In this document: piece after piece, positions 24,342 to 34,590 of the stretch | How the letters are laid out: each line of letters begins with the position of its first letter | Position numbering within the stretch: position 1 is the stretch's first letter | Program-made: the position numbers and the translations under genes | Notes under the pieces: generated by a model | What the model saw: only the letters and a program-made list of their open reading frames with translations | Database searches by the model: none | Told to the model about the DNA's origin: nothing | DNA from: RH-AL1 sp965277355 | GTDB lineage: Bacteria; Pseudomonadota; Alphaproteobacteria; Rhizobiales; Beijerinckiaceae | DNA: 64,000 nt | Direction of reading: 5' to 3' | NCBI GenBank assembly: GCA_965277355.1 | Contig: CBDICN010000002.1 | Location: 1,922,001 to 1,986,000, forward strand

Positions 24342-27164
24342 ATGACCGCCATTCTCGAGCGCGTCGCCACCCATCGACGCCGACGCCCGATCCGTCGCGC
24401 CTTCGTCCTCTCGGAGGCGTTCGACCGCGGCGCGATCCTCGCAGCGCTGTCAGCTCTCCACGCGGCGGCCGGCAACGCCGAAGTGGCGCACTTCGATGTC
24501 GTCGGCATCTTCCGCGAAGCGCTGACCGAGGCTCGCGCCAAGGTGCGGCACAACCTCGAGGAGGGCGGCGATGGCATGCACTGCGCGCGCCATCTCTCGG
24601 AGATTCAGGACGAGCTGGTCCGCACGCTGTATGCCTATGTCGCGCGCCTGGTGCACCCTGCTCCCGAGCAGGAAGACCAACGACTGGTGATCGCCGCCGT
24701 CGGCGGATACGGGCGGGGCACACTGGCGCCGGGCTCCGACATCGATCTCCTGTTCCTGCTGCCCTCGAAGGAAGACTCCTGGCCGCTCAAGGTCGTCGAG
24801 GCGATGCTCTATACGCTGTGGGACCTGCGCCTGAAGGTCGGCCACTCGACGCGCTCCATCGAGGAGTGCCTGCGCTACGCCCGCGAGGACATGACGATCC
24901 GAACCGCGCTACTCGAGGCACGCCCGATCGTCGGCGACAATGCGCTCTTCGAGGCTTTGCGCGAGCGCTTCGATCGCGAGGTCGTCAGCCACACGCCGGC
25001 GGAATTCGTCGCCGCCAAGCTCGCCGAGCGCGACCAGCGCATCAGCAAGGTCGGCCGCTCGCGCTATTTGGTCGAGCCGAACGTGAAGGACGGCAAGGGC
25101 GGCCTGCGCGACCTTAACACGCTGTTCTGGATCGCCAAATACGTCTACCGCGTCCACGAGGCTTCTGAGCTGGTGCAGGCCGGCCTGTTCTCGCGGAAGG
25201 AATACCGGCTGTTCTGCCGCTGCGAGGACTTCCTCTGGCGGGTGCGCTGCCACCTTCACTTCGTGACGGGCCGCGCCGAGGAGCGGCTGAGCTTCGACCT
25301 CCAGCGCATCCTCGCCGAACGGCTCGGCTACGCCGACCGCGCCGGGCTCTACGGCGTCGAACGCTTCATGAAGCAGTACTTCCTCGTCGCGAAGGAGGTG
25401 GGCGACCTTACCGCGATCGTCTGCGCCGCGCTGGAGGAACGCCAGGCCAAGCCGTCGCCGATGCTCGACCGCTTCTTCGGCCGCGTCTGGCGCCGCCGCG
25501 AGACGCTGGCGAACCGCGACTTCATGGTGGAGAACGCACGCATCACGGTGGCCGATCCGGCGACCTTCGCGCGCGATCCGGTCAACCTCATCCGGCTCTT
25601 CGCCACGGCCGACGAGAGCGGCCTCGCGATCCATCCCGATGCGATGCGGCTCGTCACCTTGAGCCTCACCAAGATCGACGCGAAGATGCGTGCCGATCCC
25701 GAGGCGAACCGGCTGTTCCTCTCGATTCTGACCTCGCGCAATTCGCCCGAGATCGTGCTGCGGCTGATGAACCAGGCCGGCGTGCTCGGTCGCTTCATCC
25801 CGGAATTCGGCCGCATCGTCGCGCTGATGCAGTTCAACATGTACCATTCCTACACGGTGGACGAGCACCTGCTGCGCGTCGTCGGCATCCTGGCCGACAT
25901 CGAGACCGGGCGTAGCGCCATCGAACACCCGATCGCGCAGGAGATCCTGCCGACGATCGCCGACCGCACCGTGCTCTATCTCGCGCTGTTCCTGCACGAC
26001 ATCGCGAAGGGCCGCACCGAGGACCATTCGCGCGCCGGGATGGCGGTCGCCCGCAAGCTGTGCCCGCGCTTCGGCCTCGATGCCGCGCGGACCGAGGAGG
26101 TCGCCTGGCTGATCGAGCAGCATCTCGTAATGTCGGACACCGCGCAGCGCCGCGACCTTTCCGATCGCCGCACGATCGAGACGTTCGCGCGGCTCGTCGG
26201 CACGACCGACCGCCTCGCCATGCTTCTGGTGCTGACGATCTGCGATATACGCGCGGTCGGCCCAGGCGTTTGGAACGGTTGGAAGGCTGAGCTTCTGCGC
26301 ACGCTCTATTGGGAGACCGAGCACCTGCTCGGCAACGAGGACCCGGCGATCGCGCGCGAACGCCGCCTGGCGCTCGCCCGCGACGAGTTGCGCAAGGCGC
26401 TGCCGAAATGGAGCGAACACGACTTCGCAGCCTATGCGGCACGCCACCAGGCGCCGTACTGGCTGAAGGTCGACCTCCCGCACAAGATCCGCCACGCCAA
26501 CATCCTCAACATGTCGGAAGTCGAGATGCCGGGTCCGGTGGTCGACTACGTTACAGAGATGTCGCGTGGCATCACCGAGCTTACCGTGATCGCGCCCGAC
26601 CATCCGCGGCTACTCGCGACCATCGCCGGCGCCTGTGCCGCCGCCGCCGCCGATATCGTCGACGCACAGGTCTTTACCACGACCGATGGTTTGGCGCTCG
26701 ACATGATCTACGTGACACGCGCGCTCGAGCACGACGAGGACGAGTTGAGGCGCGCCGGCCGCATCGCGATGGCGATCGAACGCGCGCTGACCGGGGAGGT
26801 TCGGATCGCCGACATCGTCGCCGCCAAGCGAAGTGCCGACCGCCAGACCGGCGACGTCTTCGACGTGCAGCCGGAGATCAAGATCGACAACTCGCTGTCG
26901 AGCCGTTTCACCGTCATCGAGGTCGCCGGCCTCGATCGGCGTGGTTTGCTGTTCAACCTCACCAACATTCTCTCGCAGCTCGATCTCAACATCGGCTCGG
27001 CCCATATCGCGACCTTTGGCGAGAAGGCGGCGGACGTGTTCTACGTCACCGACTTTTCCGGCGCGAAGATCACCGACTTCGGCAGGAAGGAGGCGATCGG
27101 CGACGCCTTGCTCAAAGCCTTCGGCGAAGGCGCCTCGCGCCGTCTCGAGCCGCTCGGGTTGTGA
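24342..27164 (+). CDS. glnD: Bifunctional [protein-PII] uridylyltransferase / uridylyl-removing enzyme
   Basis: GlnD senses glutamine and adds or removes UMP on PII proteins, setting nitrogen assimilation. The 940-residue protein has the nucleotidyltransferase motif GGYGRGTLAPGSDIDLLF near residue 120, a GlnD-type linker, the HD hydrolase domain (LFLHDIAKGR near 550) and two ACT domains (ELTVIAPDHPRLLATIAGAC near 746; VIEVAGLDRRGLLFNLTNIL near 857) that bind glutamine. Start at 24342 avoids an upstream extension that runs through gshB. This is the last clearly chromosomal gene before the island. Confidence 0.95.
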   Translation: MTAILERVATHRRRRPIRRAFVLSEAFDRGAILAALSALHAAAGNAEVAHFDVVGIFREALTEARAKVRHNLEEGGDGMHCARHLSEIQDELVRTLYAYVARLVHPAPEQEDQRLVIAAVGGYGRGTLAPGSDIDLLFLLPSKEDSWPLKVVEAMLYTLWDLRLKVGHSTRSIEECLRYAREDMTIRTALLEARPIVGDNALFEALRERFDREVVSHTPAEFVAAKLAERDQRISKVGRSRYLVEPNVKDGKGGLRDLNTLFWIAKYVYRVHEASELVQAGLFSRKEYRLFCRCEDFLWRVRCHLHFVTGRAEERLSFDLQRILAERLGYADRAGLYGVERFMKQYFLVAKEVGDLTAIVCAALEERQAKPSPMLDRFFGRVWRRRETLANRDFMVENARITVADPATFARDPVNLIRLFATADESGLAIHPDAMRLVTLSLTKIDAKMRADPEANRLFLSILTSRNSPEIVLRLMNQAGVLGRFIPEFGRIVALMQFNMYHSYTVDEHLLRVVGILADIETGRSAIEHPIAQEILPTIADRTVLYLALFLHDIAKGRTEDHSRAGMAVARKLCPRFGLDAARTEEVAWLIEQHLVMSDTAQRRDLSDRRTIETFARLVGTTDRLAMLLVLTICDIRAVGPGVWNGWKAELLRTLYWETEHLLGNEDPAIARERRLALARDELRKALPKWSEHDFAAYAARHQAPYWLKVDLPHKIRHANILNMSEVEMPGPVVDYVTEMSRGITELTVIAPDHPRLLATIAGACAAAAADIVDAQVFTTTDGLALDMIYVTRALEHDEDELRRAGRIAMAIERALTGEVRIADIVAAKRSADRQTGDVFDVQPEIKIDNSLSSRFTVIEVAGLDRRGLLFNLTNILSQLDLNIGSAHIATFGEKAADVFYVTDFSGAKITDFGRKEAIGDALLKAFGEGASRRLEPLGL

Positions 27165-27288
27165 TGGCGCAGGCGGCAAGCCGTACGATCGGGTGCTCCG
27201 GCTCGAAGATGCCGCTCGCGATGCAGCCGATCTTCACGCCGATGATCCTCCAGCTGATGGACCGCAAGCGCCGGGCGCTGTGAGGGCG

Positions 27289-27554
27289 GTCGAGCGGGCT
27301 GCGGCGGCCATGGCAGGGCGTTGAACGGCGCGACGGCGGCCTCGATTTGGCGGGCGACCGCGATGTGGCGAGGATTGTCGGTATCGAAGGTCTCGTCGAT
27401 CGCCGCCATCAGCAGGCCGCCGTCGGGGCGGTGCTCGACGATCGCGGAAGACGGCGGCGTGACGAGATGCGCGAAGGGCGGGGCGAGATAGGAGATCCAA
27501 GCGAGCGGCAGTGTCGCCGACGCCTGACCTCTGATCCAAAGATTGGCGAGCGAG
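27289..27554 (-). pseudogene. C-terminal fragment of an Imm52-type immunity protein gene
   Basis: On the minus strand, just left of the IS element, the frame reads ISYLAPPFAHLVTPPSSAIV, EHRPDGGLLMAAIDETFDTD and NPRHIAVARQIEAAVAPFNA then LPWPP. This matches my memory of the C-terminus of Imm52 proteins, which protect against polymorphic toxins. The N-terminal part is missing: the reading frame meets the IS element at 27559. No toxin gene is near. The stop codon is not evident; the frame runs on toward glnD. The 27165-27288 stretch between glnD and this fragment shows no recognisable gene. Confidence 0.55.
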
Positions 27555-27558
27555 CTAG

Positions 27559-28430
27559 GTCGAAAACTCATTAAGGGGTTTGCTTGAGAAGCGAGCGGTG
27601 GTTCAAGGTCCTGGGAGGATTCTTGATGGGCGTTCGCCGGTACGAAATCACCGACTTCGAGTGGTCGATCATCCAGCCTCTGCTGCCGAACAAGCCGCGG
27701 GGCAAGCCGCGCGTCGACGACCGCAAGGTGCTCAACGGCATCTACTGGCGTCTGCGCACCGGATCGCCATGGGACGAGATCCCCGAGCGTTACGGGCCGC
27801 CGACGACCTGCTCGAACCGCTTCCGGCGGTGGGCCAAGATCGGCGTCTGGGATTGTGTATTCGAGGCGGTCTCGCGGGCCTACGACGGCGACATCCAGAT
27901 GCTGGACTCGCCCTCGGTGCGTGTCCATCAACACGGCGGCAACGTCGCAAAAGGGGGGCCTGCGCGACGCCGGCCGCCGCTCGGGACGCTGCTCGAGGCC
28001 AGTGCATGGGGCGTTCGCGGGGCGGCCTGACCACCAAGATCCACGCCCTCGTCGATGCCGACGGCCTGCCGATCGTGCTGAAGATCACCGAGGGCCAGGC
28101 GCACGACGGACGCAGCGCCGCCGATATGCTGGGCGGCCTCGGCAACGGTCAGATCCTGCTCGCCGATCGCGCCTACGACAGCAATGCGTTGCGCCAGACG
28201 ATGAGCGCGCAAGGCGCCTGGGCCAACATCATGCCAATGGCGCGCCGCGTCGAGAAACCGGCCTTCAGCAGCTTCCTCTACCGCTACAGAAACCTCATCG
28301 AGCGGTTCTTCAACAAAATGAAGCATTTCAGAGCGATCGCAACGCGCTTCGAGAAACACGCCACGAACTACCTAGCCCTCGTCAAGCTCGCCGCCACGCG
28401 CATCTGGCTTCGATCTTATGAGTCGGTGTC
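27559..28430 (+). mobile_element. IS5-family element, IS427 type
   Basis: The 872 bp element has imperfect terminal inverted repeats (GTCGAAAACTCATTAAG at the left, GACACCGACTCATAAG at the right when read inward) and is flanked by CTAG at 27555-27558 and 28431-28434, the target duplication. The two flanks do not belong to the same gene (an Imm52 fragment on the left, a Toprim gene on the right), so DNA was lost or rearranged next to the element after insertion. It marks the junction of chromosome and plasmid-derived island. Confidence 0.85.
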
Positions 28431-28434
28431 CTAG
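27626..28434 (+). CDS. IS427-type transposase made by -1 frameshifting
   Basis: The first frame (27626-28030) gives MGVRRYEITDFEWSIIQPLL and ends its useful part at DSPSVRVHQHGGNVAKGG; the second frame, one base back, holds MGRSRGGLTTKIHALVDADG, then ADRAYDS and YRNLIERFFNKMKHFRAIAT, the DDE core of IS5 transposases. The switch point is an AAAAGGGGGG run at 27949-27958, a good -1 slippery site, as known for this IS group. The stop TAG lies in the duplicated target CTAG, so the host site supplies it. Probably functional. Confidence 0.8.
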
Positions 28435-29298
28435 CGCGGTGACCGCCATCTCGCCCGCGGCGTCGGCGTCGCGGGCAACGTAGAGCCGTCGGAGCGCCGC
28501 CGGGAACTTCAGAGCGGCGAGATGGCTGGCTGACAGCGCCGCCGCCATGGGCATGGCCGGCAGCGCGCACCGAAGCGACAGCATCGTCTCGATGCCTTCG
28601 CCGGCCGCGAGGACGTCGCCAGCCGCACCGAACCGGACGGCATTGCCGAGGAGGTCGCCCATAGCTCGTCTGGGCGTGTCGATCGGCGCCTTGCCCGAGC
28701 CGTCCGGGGCAAGCCAGGTGCGATGCACGCCCTTGATCGCGCCCCAAAGATCGGTGACGGCGGCGAGCATCGCCGGCCAGGTCTCGGTCGGCGCGTGCTC
28801 ATCCGCTCGATAGTAGCACTGCGGGTGAAACCGCAATGCGCCCGCATGTTGGACGGTCTCAATCCCGCGGGCGTGAAGGTAAGCCTCGGCCAAGGTGCCG
28901 GCGAGCGGCTTAGCCATGGCCCAGAGCCTGCGCGCTGCCTCGGGCGAGCCCTGCTGTGCGGGCGGTCTTGGTGCAGACCTCGGCTCGGCACGGGGCAGCG
29001 AGAGGAAGCGTCGCGCCTCCTCGGCAACCTCGCGGAACTCGACCAGCCCACAGCTCTCGCGGATGACGTCGAGCAGGTCGCCGTGCTCGGCCGAGGCGGC
29101 ATCGGTCCAGCGCCCGGCGGCACCGGGGCCGGACTCCTGCCCGCTCAGCCGCACGAACATCGACCGGCCGGGCGTGTTGCGCACGTCGCCCACCGTCCAG
29201 TAGCGGCCCTGGCGGCGCCCCTTGGAGAGATAATGGCGGCAAACCGCCTCGGCGTCGTGGGCGAGCCGACGCGCCAGCTCGGAAGCGTCGCGCGGCAT
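28435..29298 (-). pseudogene. Toprim-domain (DUF7146-type) protein, 3' end cut by the IS element
   Basis: From ATG 29298 the frame reads MPRDASELARRLAHDAEAVC, then DVRNTPGRSMFVRL (a small N-terminal domain), a middle region with AYLHARGIE, ALRFHPQCYY and GVHRTWLAPDG, and the Toprim core VLAAGEGIETMLSLR then LRRLYVARDADAAGEMA. Such proteins are encoded on rhizobial plasmids and integrative elements and are related to primase Toprim domains. The last 20-odd residues are replaced by IS sequence at 28431, so the C-terminal part is lost. A second incomplete copy lies at 29434-30297 in the opposite direction. Confidence 0.75.
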
Positions 29299-29323
29299 CA
29301 CGCGACCCACCCAGATGGGCTGA

Positions 29324-29436
29324 GATTATGTTGCGGAGAAGCTGCCGATCCCTCGCAACACCGCCGCCCGGCGCGGGGCCGCAACATAATCCCCGGCGCA
29401 ACATAATCGGTCTTATGTTCAACTGCACATAAGACC
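29324..29436. repeat. Cluster of short inverted repeats (recombination junction)
   Basis: GATTATGTTGCGG at 29324-29336 is the inverse of CCGCAACATAATC at 29379-29391, and a further GCGCAACATAATC is at 29396-29408. Next to it GGTCTTATGT (29409-29418) and ACATAAGACC (29427-29436) form 10 bp arms around an 8 bp centre. The layout is like crossover sites of tyrosine recombinases. It lies exactly where two head-to-head Toprim genes meet and where the right-hand copy loses its N-terminus. Confidence 0.6.
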
Positions 29437-30297
29437 GACGCCGCCACCGGCGAAAATGGCGATCTGCTCGACCTCATCCGCCTCAATCGCGGGCTCACCA
29501 CCGCGCGCGACGCCATGGACGAAGCTCGCGCCTTTCTGAGCCTCCCGTTACCGCAGGCGCCCTCCCCTACCCGTGCGCAATCATCGCCCGCGCCGCGCGG
29601 ATCTTCGGAATCGGCACGCCGGCTGTTTGCGATGTCGAAACCGATCGCGGGCACGCTCGCGGACCTCTATCTGCGCCGACGCGGCATCGATCCGATGGTC
29701 GCGGACGTCCGCGCCTTGCGCTTTCACCCGAGTTGTTACTATCGAAACGATGACACAGCGACCAAGCGAACGTTCCCGGCTTTGATCGCCGCCGTCACCG
29801 ACAGCGAAGGTGCGATCACCGGCGTGCATCGGACCTGGCTCGATCCGGACCATCTCGGCGAGAAGGCATTGGTCGGATCGCCGCGGCGGGCGATGGGCGA
29901 CCTTCTCAACTCGGGCGTCCGCTTCGGCACGCCACCGCATGATGCGCCGCCGGTCATCGCGGCCGGCGAAGGCCTGGAAACCATGATGTCGTTGCGCATG
30001 GCCATGCCGGAGCTGCCCATGATCGCCGGTTTGTCGGCAAACCATCTCGCCGCCGTTCTGCTTCCGCCTTCGCTCGAACGCCTCTACATCGCGGTCGATG
30101 CCGATAACGCCGGTCGCCATGGCATGGAACGACTGAGTCGACGGGCACGGCAGGCCGGGATCGAGGTGCTGACGCTCGTGCCCAAGCGCGGCGATTTCAA
30201 CGATGATCTGCGCTGTCTCGGATGGGCTGCGCTTGCTCGCAGTCTTCGAGATCAACTGGTCCCGCAGGATGCCGCTCGTTTTCTGGTCGCAGCTTGA
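29434..30297 (+). pseudogene. Toprim-domain (DUF7146-type) protein, N-terminus missing
   Basis: The frame starts without a start codon at TDAATGENGDLLDLIRLNRG directly at the inverted repeat, so residues matching roughly the first 75 of its paralogue are missing. The rest is complete: ARAFLSLPLPQ, DLYLRRRGID, LRFHPSCYY, GVHRTWLDPDHLGEKALVGS, and the Toprim core VIAAGEGLETMMSLRMAMPE with YIAVDADNAGRHGMERLS. An internal ATG at 29515 could give a 260-residue product. It is clearly diverged from the copy at 28435-29298, so it is not a recent duplicate. Confidence 0.65.
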
Positions 30298-30622
30298 CGA
30301 GCCGGGAAGGAGGAGGGCGGCGTCGCGCCCCCGCGCTTGCTCCCGATCGTAGCTGGTGTCCCGAGGGTGAAGAGGCCGCGTCCATGGCCTTCTAGAGGGC
30401 GAGTGGGCGTCAGACGGCCCGGGCCAGCAAGGGCGGTCGGCAACTGTTTTCCGCCGGCAAGCAAGCTTGCCTTTGCATCGCGAAGCAAAACAGCCGCCGC
30501 CCTGCCCTCCTCCGCTTCGCTCCGGCCGCCGCGCTGCGCGTGCGGTGCAAGCCCGGTCCGTCCGCCGCCTGATCGCCGCGAAGGCCGCGATGGGCGCGGC
30601 CGCCATCCACGGAGACATCATT
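30298..30622. other. Non-coding stretch typical of rhizobial plasmids, upstream of DUF2493
   Basis: The 325 bases hold no convincing gene. They include GC-rich palindromic pieces around 30455-30475 (AAGCAAGCTTGC) and end at the DUF2493 start. Similar conserved non-coding DNA precedes DUF2493 genes on alphaproteobacterial plasmids, from memory. Open frames here are chance frames. Confidence 0.4.
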
Positions 30623-31536
30623 ATGGCGATCGACACGGACGTTGAGCCATTCCAGGCCGCTTCCCCCACGGACCGAATCATCCACGAGCTTCAGCTTTAC
30701 GGCCATCGTCCGCACCAAGACGAGCACGATCCGAGACCGCTGCCTGATGAAGATAGAGCCCGCGGCGCCCTCACCGACATCTTCGATGCCCTCGTCTCGA
30801 CGCTCGGTGACACCCGGCTCGAACCCGACCTCGAGGACCTGCTCTGGTCGACCGTCAACCTCTTCCATCGCGCCACCGATCGCGTTCAGCGCGAACTCGA
30901 TCGCAACGAGGATGGCCAGAAGCGCAGCCAGAAGGAACAGGATGGCTCAGAGGTCCGCTCGGTCGAGCTCGAGCGACTCATCGCTGAGGGCCTGACCATG
31001 GTCGAGCGACGCGACACCATGGAGTTTTTCCGCGACCATGCCGCTGATCTATTCGAGAGACACTTGGGCTCGACCTGGCACCCGCGATCGGGCTCGAAGG
31101 TCAACCACCGTTCTCTCACCGCGGCGATGATCGACAGCCGGGACTTTCTCGCCGCCAAGCGCCGGGTCGAGACCGAGCCGTTGATGCCGGGCGGTGCGAA
31201 AGTCGCCTTCGCCGGTGGCCTGGACTGCAACGATCACGCCCGCATCTGGGACGTCCTCGATAAAGTGCATGTCAAGCACCCCGACATGGTGTTGCTCCAT
31301 GGCGCGTCGCCGAAGGGTGCCGAGTTTATCGCCTCGCGCTGGGCCGATACGCGCAAAGTCGCGCAGTCGTATTCAAGCCGGACTGGACCCGTCATGCTAA
31401 AGCCGCACCCTTCAAGCGCAACGATCAGCTTCTGCAGACGATGCCGATTGGTCTTGTCGTCTTTCCCGGGTCCGGAATCGCCGATAAGGCGAAGGCCCTC
31501 GGTATTCCGGTGTGGCGTTTTGGAAGGAGCGCATGA
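30623..31536 (+). pseudogene. DUF2493 domain protein with a frameshift
   Basis: The gene starts at ATG 30623 (MAIDTDVEPFQA). The first 245 residues are in one frame and contain the DUF2493 core KVAFAGGLDCNDHARIWDVL, HPDMVLLHGASPKGAEFIAS and RWADTRKV. The rest of the domain, FKPDWTRHAKAAPFKRNDQL, then MPIGLVVFPGSGIADKAKAL and GIPVWRFGRSA, is found after a one-base loss near 31366, ending with TGA at 31534-31536. DUF2493 resembles a nucleotide-binding Rossmann (SLOG/YAcAr-like) fold and is common on plasmids of this group. One missing base could also be a sequencing error. Confidence 0.8.
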
Positions 31537-31919
31537 TGGCGCCTTCCCAGAGAAAGCAAGCCCGTTGGAGTAACCGAGACCACTTCCGGCAGAGCGCGGG
31601 GAGAAAACTGCCGAGTGGCCCTCTCCAGTTCCCTACTTTCGATAAACATTCGAATCGGAAGCCGGCGACCGCCACGACGGTCTTGCAGGGGGCTTGATTG
31701 CCTCGCAAGCCGACGGAGCTGAATGTGAAATACCCGACATCAGAAGAGCGTTGGGAGCTCCCAACTCACGGGACAGGCCGTTAAGGACTTGTTAACCCAA
31801 TAAAGCTTGCCAGAATCGTTTATTCGTTCATCTTCACGGTAGGTTTGAGCGGAAGGCCCAAAGACCGTGACGAGCGCAGCAAGCGTGATTAGCAGCCAGG
31901 GCCGCGCCCAGCGACAGCC
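31537..31919. other. Upstream region of the repABC genes
   Basis: The 383 bases between DUF2493 and repA show no gene. They are less GC-rich than the rest, and contain one parS palindrome (31750-31765) and an AT-rich stretch near 31795-31835 that probably carries the repA promoter. Confidence 0.5.
31750..31765. promoter_or_regulatory. parS partition site 1
   Basis: GTTGGGAGCTCCCAAC is a perfect 16 bp palindrome that fits the repABC parS consensus GTTNNNNGCNNNNAAC. It lies about 155 bases upstream of repA. RepB would bind it as the centromere-like site. The same palindrome occurs again inside the start of repB. Confidence 0.85.
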
Positions 31920-33097
31920 GTGTCTGTCGAAGAGGCTATCGGGGCTCACGCAAACCTCCTGAGTTCACAGTTGCAAGCGATGTCGGAGGCGCTTTTTCCT
32001 CCGACCGCTGAGAAGACACTTCGGCGATTTTCGTCCGGTGAAGCTGCGAAACTTCTTAAAGTATCCGATTCGACGCTCCGCAAGATGACCCTTGCTGGCG
32101 ACGGCCCAATTCCCGACACGACGGCGGCTGGACGGCGCCAATACACGCTAGGGCAAATTAACGAGCTCCGCCACCACATGGCAGCCGGAGCGCGGGGTCG
32201 GGATGCCCACGAATTTGTCCCGTGGCGGCGAGGCGACGATCACCTTCAAGTCATTGCAACCGCGAATTTTAAGGGAGGGTCGGGCAAAACCACAACGTCG
32301 GCGCACTTGGCGCAATATCTTGCGCTGCAAGGGTATCGAGTTCTGGTTTTGGATCTTGATCCTCAGGCAAGCCTATCCGTGCTGTTCGGCGTGCTGCCCG
32401 AAGTAGACGTGAGAGCAAACGACACACTTTATGCGGCCATCAGGTACGATGATCAGCGTCGCCCGCTCGCAGATGTGATTCGGAAACCTACTTCGACGGA
32501 CTCGATCTCGTCCCCGGAAATCTTGAGCTAATGGAGTTCGAGCATGCCACGCCCATGGCGCTTCGGACGAAGGCGACCCATGAAATATTCTACACTCGAA
32601 TAGCGCGTGCTTTGGACGAAGTTGCAGAACGCTACGATATCGTAGTTATCGATTGTCCGCCGCATATGGGATTTCTAACTCTCAGCGGCCTATGCGCTTC
32701 CACGGCCATGGTGGTTACGGAGCATCCCCAAATGCTCGATGTGTCGTCCATGAGCCAGTTCCTCCTGATGACGAACGACCTCCTCTCGGTCGTCGACAGC
32801 GCGGGAGGAGGGCTTCGCTACGACTTCATACGTTACCTGGTGACACGCTATGAACCTCAAGACGGCCCGCAAACCAAGGTAGTGGCCTTGCTCCGCAATC
32901 TGTTTGGCGACCATGTCCTGACGAGCCCTATGGTCAAGTCGGCTGCGGTATCCGATGCAGGGCTAACGAAGCAAACCTTGTACGAAATCGGTCGGGAGAA
33001 CTTGACCCGCTCGACTTACGATCGGGCAATGGAAGCGCTTGACGCCGTCAACGGGGAAATAGCTGGCCTAGTGGGCAGAGCTTGGGGGCGGTCATGA
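31920..33097 (+). pseudogene. repA: repABC partition ATPase RepA, frameshifted
   Basis: From GTG 31920 the first part has the RepA N-terminal helix-turn-helix region (FSSGEAAKLLKVSDSTLRKM) and the ParA Walker A motif ANFKGGSGKTTTSAHLAQYL, then LVLDLDPQASLSVLFG. After DVIRK a base is missing near 32486 (AAACC where AAAACC is expected) and the frame changes: YFDGLDLVPGNLELMEFEHA, then DIVVIDCPPHMGFLTLSGLC, through to GLVGRAWGRS at 33097. Without the lost base it would be a normal RepA of about 392 residues. repB overlaps its stop by 4 bases. Confidence 0.9.
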
Positions 33098-33107
33098 GCG
33101 AGGGCAA

Positions 33108-33123
33108 GTTGGGAGCTCCCAAC
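33108..33123. promoter_or_regulatory. parS partition site 2, inside the repB start
   Basis: A second perfect copy of GTTGGGAGCTCCCAAC lies at codons 5 to 10 of repB. Two identical 16 bp palindromes 1.36 kb apart, both flanking repA, are strong support for a repABC centromere. Confidence 0.85.
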
Positions 33124-33566
33124 GCAACCGGCGGGGGCGCGAGCCGCCGTTCGACGATAGATACGCTTTTCGTCCGCAAAGCAGATCCAACCAACAGCGC
33201 GGTCGTTTCCGACAATGGTCGTGTCCGCACGGGCGCTATATCCGCAATGGGCACCTCTTTGATGGAGATGACCGAAGGCGCAAAGTCTGCGGCGAGGCTT
33301 CAACAGCAGATCGCACCGGCGCCGCCATCATCGAAATTGAGCCCGGCCAAATAGACGCGTCGATGGTCACAGATCGCCTTGCCGCCGACATCGACCCCAG
33401 TTTCGATGATCTTGTCGAAAGCATGCGAGGAAGCGGTCAGCAGGTGCCGATCCTTGTACGCCCCAGCCCGGGCGCGGCGGACCGCTATCAGATTGCCTAC
33501 GGGCGTCGCCGAGTCCGCGCCGCTGAGAAACTCGGCGTCAAAGTTAAGGCAGTAGTTCGGCCGCTA

Positions 33567-34590
33567 GAGCACTTCGAGCTTGCATGGAATCGACGAGTCA
33601 GATTCGAGAGTCTTGTTCAGCGGCGAGGCTCTCATGGTTGCACCTCTTTCCCAGGATTTGCGCAGGCGGCTCGTGGAAGCCGTCAACGACGGCAGTTCGG
33701 CGCGCGAGGCGGCGCGTCGGTTCGCGGTCAGCCCGTCGGCGGCGATCAAGCTGATGCAGCGTGTACGCAGAACCGGCAGCACGGCGCCAGCCCGGATCGG
33801 CGGCTATCGGCGGCCACTCCTCGAAGAGCACGCCGATGTCCTGCGCGAGCTGACGCAGGCTCGCAAGGGCATCACGCTCGCCGAACTCCAGGCGGCGCTC
33901 GCCGAGCGTGGCGTTGCGGTCTCGACGACGGCGATCTGGTCGACGCTGCACCGGCTCGGCCTGTCACACAAAAAAAGTCGATGAGAGCCGCCGAGCAGGA
34001 TCGCCCCGATGTCGCCGTGCGTCGGAAGCGGTGGCAAGCTTGGCAGCGCTTCATGGATTGCGCCGCCTTCGTCTTCATCGACGAGACCGGCGCCGCGACC
34101 AACATGGCGCGCACTCACGGCTGGGGACCGAAAAGCGAGCGGCTCGTCGATGCCACCCCGCACGGCCACTGGTTCACGACGACGTTCGTCGGCGGCCTGC
34201 GCGAGAGCGGCGTCATCGCGCCGCTGGTCCTCGACGGCCCGATGACGGGCGAGATCTTCCTCGCCTACACCGAGCAGTTCCTGGCGCCCGCTCTGTCACC
34301 AGGCGACATCGTGGTGATGGACAACCTCTCCGCCCACAAGGTCGTCGGCGTCGAGGCGGCGATCAGAGCCGTCGGCGCCAGCGTCCTCTACCTGCCGCCC
34401 TACAGTCCCGATCTCAACCCCATCGAGAAGATGTTCGCCAAGTTGAAGGCCGAATTGCGCAAAGCAAAAGCCCGCACACAAGACGCCCTGTGGAAGGAAA
34501 TCGGCCGGATCATCAGAGCGCTGGGTCCCGACGAATGCCGAAATTACATCGCAAGCTCAGGCTATGCGTGCGACTAAGCCGGAAATGCTC
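33567..34590 (+). mobile_element. IS630-family element inserted in repB
   Basis: The 1,024 bp element has inverted ends (GAGCACTTCGAGCTTGC at the left; GAGCATTTCCGGCTTAG read inward at the right) and sits in a TA dinucleotide, duplicated at 33565-33566 and 34591-34592, the known target of IS630/Tc1 elements. Removing it restores the repB reading frame exactly (CGG CCG CTA ACC GAT GAC). Confidence 0.92.
33634..34577 (+). CDS. IS630-family transposase, two frames joined by a -1 shift
   Basis: The first frame (33634-33984) gives the helix-turn-helix part (VAPLSQDLRRRLVEAVNDGS, AREAARRFAVSPSAAIKLMQ). The second (33981-34577) holds the DDE domain: FIDETGAATNMARTHGW, VVMDNLSAHKVVGVEAAIRA and PPYSPDLNPIEKMFAKLK, with the spacing D(34)E of IS630. 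The frames overlap by ATGA and a run of seven A (33970-33976, before GTCG) is a classical -1 slippery site. The stop lies inside the element, unlike the other IS copies here. Confidence 0.85.
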
